Below, piece after piece: positions 61,095-64,000 of a stretch of DNA of 64,000 bases (position 1 is the first letter of the stretch; each line of letters starts with the position of its first letter). Both the position numbers and the translations under genes were made by a program. The notes under the pieces were generated by a model. The model had not been told where the DNA came from. It made no database searches and was given only the letters and a program-made list of their open reading frames with translations. This DNA comes from JAAZBW01 sp035647855. GTDB lineage: Bacteria > Actinomycetota > Actinomycetes > Actinomycetales > Actinomycetaceae. The stretch covers positions 1 to 64,000 of the forward strand of contig DASRMP010000039.1 of assembly GCA_035647855.1 (NCBI GenBank), given 5' to 3'.

Positions 61095-61943
61095 ATGCTG
61101 CGAGTCGCGCTGCCCAACAAGGGCTCACTCTCTGATCCGGCGATCACCATGCTGCAGGAGTCCGGTTACCGCACTCGCCGCGACGGCGGGCGCGAACTCG
61201 TCGTGCGGGACCCGGAGAACGAGATCGACTTCTTCTACCTCCGGCCCCGGGACATCGCGGTGTACGTGGGCCAAGGGACCGTCGACGCCGGCATCACGGG
61301 CCGTGACCTCCTCGTTGACTCGGGGACCACGGCCCGTGAACGCCTCGCGCTCGGCTTCGGGCACTCCACCTTCCGCTTCGCGGCGCCGGCAGGTACCGCA
61401 TCCACGGAGGCCGACATCGTCGGGAAACGGGTCGCCACCTCCTACGACATCCTCGTCGCGGACCACCTCGCCCGGCGCGGCGTGGACGCGGCCGTGGTTC
61501 ACCTGGACGGCGCGGTCGAGTCGTCGGTCGAGTTGGGTGTGGCCGACGTGGTCGCGGACGTCGTCGAGACTGGTTCGACCCTCCGGGCCGCGGGTCTGGA
61601 GGTGTTCGGCGAGCCGATCCTCGAGTCGGAGGCGGTCCTCATCGTCCCGTCCGAGCGGCCCGAGGATCCCGCCATCGACGTGCTGGAACGGCGCATCAAC
61701 GGTGTCATGGTGGCGCGTCGCTACGTCCTCATGGACTACGACATCCGCGCCGAGCGCCTCGACGCCGCAGTCGCCATCGCACCGGGTTTCGAATCGCCAA
61801 CGGTCTCCCCCCTGCACGGCGACGGGTGGATGGCCGTGCGTGTCATGGTTGAACGCGACGCCACGAACTCGATCATGGACCGGCTCTACGCAATCGGTGC
61901 GCGCGCGATCCTCGTGACATCCATTCACGCCTGCAGAATCTGA
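61095..61943 (+). CDS. hisG: ATP phosphoribosyltransferase (long form)
   Basis: A 282-residue HisG catalysing the committed step of histidine synthesis. LRVALPNKGSLSDPAITML, the PRPP-site segment ADVVADVVETGSTLRAAGL and KRVATSYDILVADHL are typical. The C-terminal regulatory domain (about residues 212-282, MVARRYVLMDYDI and SPLHGDGWMAVRVMV) makes it the long, histidine-inhibited form that needs no HisZ. Confidence 0.95.
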   Translation: MLRVALPNKGSLSDPAITMLQESGYRTRRDGGRELVVRDPENEIDFFYLRPRDIAVYVGQGTVDAGITGRDLLVDSGTTARERLALGFGHSTFRFAAPAGTASTEADIVGKRVATSYDILVADHLARRGVDAAVVHLDGAVESSVELGVADVVADVVETGSTLRAAGLEVFGEPILESEAVLIVPSERPEDPAIDVLERRINGVMVARRYVLMDYDIRAERLDAAVAIAPGFESPTVSPLHGDGWMAVRVMVERDATNSIMDRLYAIGARAILVTSIHACRI

Positions 61944-61945
61944 CC

Positions 61946-62383
61946 ATGGACTCGCTGCGGCCGTTCCGCCCCAGGTGGGCGCGAGCGGTCGCATGGGGTT
62001 TGGTGGCGATCGTCGTGGTGGTGGTGGGCGTTCTGTTCGCGCTCGCCATCGTCGGATACCTCCCGGCCTGGCACCTGGCCGACCAGGTCCTCACCGTCAT
62101 CTTCTTCGGCGTCGGGGTGTGGATCATGGCGCGGCTGGCACTCGTCCAGGCGACCCCGGACGAGACCGGCCTCACCGTACGCAACTTCATTCACACAAGG
62201 CGCGTGACGTGGGAGGAGATCGTCCACGTTTCACTCACCCGCGGCCGCCCGTGGGCGGACCTCGACCTGTCCGACGGCTCCACACTCGCGGTCATGGGAA
62301 TCCAGAGCGCCGACGGCGAGTACGGGGTCCGCGAGGCCCGCCGCCTGGCGGCGCTGGTCGCCTCCCGCGAGGGCCGCGATTGA
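61946..62383 (+). CDS. membrane protein with bacterial PH domain
   Basis: A 145-residue protein with two membrane helices (AVAWGLVAIVVVVVGVLFAL and VLTVIFFGVGVWIMARLAL), followed by a bacterial PH-like domain (GLTVRNFIHTRRVTWEEIVHVSL). It lies two bases after hisG; a PH-domain gene in this place is common in actinobacteria. Function unknown. Confidence 0.75.
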   Translation: MDSLRPFRPRWARAVAWGLVAIVVVVVGVLFALAIVGYLPAWHLADQVLTVIFFGVGVWIMARLALVQATPDETGLTVRNFIHTRRVTWEEIVHVSLTRGRPWADLDLSDGSTLAVMGIQSADGEYGVREARRLAALVASREGRD

Positions 62384-62386
62384 AGG

Positions 62387-62392
62387 TAGCGT
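62387..62392 (+). promoter_or_regulatory. -10 box of pafB (leaderless)
   Basis: TAGCGT, six bases (GGACAC), then the GTG start at 62399. Confidence 0.45.
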
Positions 62393-62398
62393 GGACAC

Positions 62399-63373
62399 GT
62401 GGCTGAGAAGGTGTCGGCGTCCGAGCGCGTTCTCGATCTGATGATTGCGCTCATAAACGCGCCGGCACGCATGACCAAGTCCCAGATCCGCGCGAAGGTC
62501 AACGGTTACCAGCACGGCGGCCAGGCGGCGTTCGAACGTACATTCGAACGCGACAAGGACCTGCTCCGCTCGCTCGGCATACCTCTTGTCACCGTGCGGG
62601 ACGCCGTCCATGAGGACGATGTCGGCTACCGCATCGACGTCGATTCCTACCGTGTCCCGGATACCGAGTTCACGCCCCAGGAACTCGGTGTCCTGGCTCT
62701 CGCCTCCTCCGTCCACGGCGAGGCGGTCTGGCGGTCCCAGGCCGGACGCGGCGTCACCAAGGCGCGCGCCCTCGGTCCGGCGACGGGTGAAACCGCGCCG
62801 CCGCTACGGCTCTCACTCCGATCGCCCGAGAAGGCGTTCGACGCGATCCTCGACGCGATCGAGTCCCGCCGGATCATCACCTTCATCTACGCCGGACGTT
62901 CGACTCCGCGTGCGCGGCGAACCGTGCAGCCCTGGCACGTGATCACGCGGTGGAGCGCCTGGTACCTGCTGGGCTGGGACGCCGACCGTGAGGCTCCCCG
63001 CGCATTCCGGCTGTCCAGGATTCATGGAGCCGTGCAGGAGATCGGTGATCCCGGGGCATTCGAGATTCCTGCCACGATCGATGCGGACGCGATCCTCGGG
63101 TCCGCGGCCGCCCCGGTCGTCACGGCTCGCGTGGCCCTCGCGCCCGACCGGGCAGCCCTGCTCCGCAGCCGCGGCCGGGGCGACGGCCAGATCACGTTGC
63201 ACGCGGAGACAGAGCCGCGCGACGTCGTCGTCCTCGAGGCGCCTGACGAACCCGCGTTCGCGGAAGAACTCGCCGGCTACGGAGCGGATGCGGTGGTACT
63301 GGGGCCGCCCCGGCTCCGCGCCGATGTCCTGACAAGGCTGCGAGCGGTGGGGGAGGTGCGGCATGCCGGCTGA
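62399..63373 (+). CDS. pafB: WYL domain transcriptional regulator, PafB-like
   Basis: A 324-residue regulator. An N-terminal winged helix (VLDLMIALINAPARMTKSQIRAKVNGY) is followed by the WYL domain with SAWYLLGWDADREAPRAFRLSRI and a C-terminal extension. In mycobacteria PafB with PafC activates the LexA-independent DNA damage response. Pairing with a second WYL gene that overlaps it supports the assignment. In many actinobacteria pafBC lies near proteasome or tat genes; here it follows hisG and the PH protein. Confidence 0.85.
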   Translation: MAEKVSASERVLDLMIALINAPARMTKSQIRAKVNGYQHGGQAAFERTFERDKDLLRSLGIPLVTVRDAVHEDDVGYRIDVDSYRVPDTEFTPQELGVLALASSVHGEAVWRSQAGRGVTKARALGPATGETAPPLRLSLRSPEKAFDAILDAIESRRIITFIYAGRSTPRARRTVQPWHVITRWSAWYLLGWDADREAPRAFRLSRIHGAVQEIGDPGAFEIPATIDADAILGSAAAPVVTARVALAPDRAALLRSRGRGDGQITLHAETEPRDVVVLEAPDEPAFAEELAGYGADAVVLGPPRLRADVLTRLRAVGEVRHAG

Positions 63374-64000
63374 GCCCACGGGGGATCGTGTCACCCGGAT
63401 GCTCGCCATGATGAGCTACCTCGCCGGGCGTGACGAGGTGCCGATCACCGAGTTGGCGGACCACTTCGGGGTCAGCGCAGCGCAGGTCATGACCGACCTC
63501 AACCTGCTCTGGGTCACCGGGCTTCCCGGCTACTACCCGGACGACCTCATCGACTTCTCCTTCGACGACGCAGAGACCACTGTCTCGCTGCGTGAAGGGC
63601 AGGGGTTGTCCCGTCGCCTTCCGTTCGCGCCCCGGGAGGCCCTTGCGCTCGCTGCGGCGGTCGAGTGGCTCCGGGCGCTGGGCACGGCGGAGGGCGTCAC
63701 GGCCGAGGCACTCGACTCGGTCAGCCAGAAACTGCGCGGATTCACGCCCGCCGATGTCGTCGTCACTGCACCGGTCGACCTGGGACTGCGCGAGACCGTC
63801 CTCCAGGTTGCGGAGGAACAGGGCGCGCTGCGGATCCGCTACGTCTCAGCCGTCGATCACGTGACCGAGCGGGTGGTCGTCCCGGACACGCTCACCACTG
63901 ACGGCAGACACTGGTATCTCGAGGCGTGGTGCACACGGGCGCGGGACCGGCGCACATTCCGGATGGACAGGATTCTCGCCGCAGAGCGCTCAGAACTGCC
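63363..64000 (+). CDS. pafC: WYL domain transcriptional regulator, PafC-like (partial)
   Basis: The first 212 codons of a second WYL regulator, cut by the window end. The N-terminal helix-turn-helix is RVTRMLAMMSYLAGRDEVPITELADHFG followed by VMTDLNLLWVTGL. The WYL segment is TDGRHWYLEAWCTRARDRRTFRMDRI. The ATG at 63363 overlaps the pafB stop by 11 bases. Together they resemble the pafBC pair. Confidence 0.85.
   Translation, partial: MPAEPTGDRVTRMLAMMSYLAGRDEVPITELADHFGVSAAQVMTDLNLLWVTGLPGYYPDDLIDFSFDDAETTVSLREGQGLSRRLPFAPREALALAAAVEWLRALGTAEGVTAEALDSVSQKLRGFTPADVVVTAPVDLGLRETVLQVAEEQGALRIRYVSAVDHVTERVVVPDTLTTDGRHWYLEAWCTRARDRRTFRMDRILAAERSEL

Overview
The window is chromosomal DNA from a high-GC actinobacterium. 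The evidence is the high-GC codon use throughout, actinobacteria-specific genes (rbpA, mIHF, opcA, whiA, pafBC-type WYL regulators, a helicase-less PriA), a LexA site of the TCGAAC-N4-GTTCGA type, and many starts preceded at six bases by a TANNNT -10 box. Gene order resembles Actinomycetales; the family cannot be fixed from sequence alone. No tRNA, rRNA, CRISPR array, transposase or prophage gene was seen.

Layout: 1-264 is an intergenic array of phased repeats around a 40-bp perfect palindrome. 572-7124 holds a methyltransferase (-), rpsA, a pcp-derived leader ORF coupled to coaE, uvrB and a TerC transporter. 7241-15091 is an SOS-boxed uvrA followed by uvrC, rapZ, yvcK and whiA. 15305-19091 is glycolysis (gap, pgk, tpiA), then secG and rbpA. 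19174-28250 is the pentose phosphate set on the minus strand (tkt, tal, zwf, opcA, pgl), split by a plus-strand aldehyde dehydrogenase/SDR pair. 28456-37612 carries ctaB, xerD, rarA, rpsD, alaS, ruvX, mltG and a prepilin peptidase. 37613-38229 is a 617-base gene-free stretch with six copies of a 14-bp motif placed symmetrically about one point. 38230-41153 is aroC, a degenerate aroK, efp and nusB, with no aroB. 41206-49395 is a PyrR-controlled pyrimidine operon (pyrR, pyrB, pyrC, carA, carB, pyrF). 49447-58779 is mihF, gmk, rpoZ, coaBC, metK, priA, a HAD phosphatase, fmt, rsmB and rpe. 58811-60811 is an FMN riboswitch followed by an ABC permease and a binding lipoprotein (RibXY-like) without an ATPase. 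60831-64000 is hisE, hisG, a PH-domain protein, pafB and the 5' part of pafC.

Most genes are housekeeping and intact, often joined by ATGA or GTGA overlaps. The points of most interest lie outside ordinary genes: the two repeat arrays (1-264 and 37762-38049), the pcp-remnant leader upstream of coaE, the AroK lacking shikimate-site residues next to a missing aroB, the riboswitch-controlled transporter without ATPase, and the recurring leaderless start architecture.
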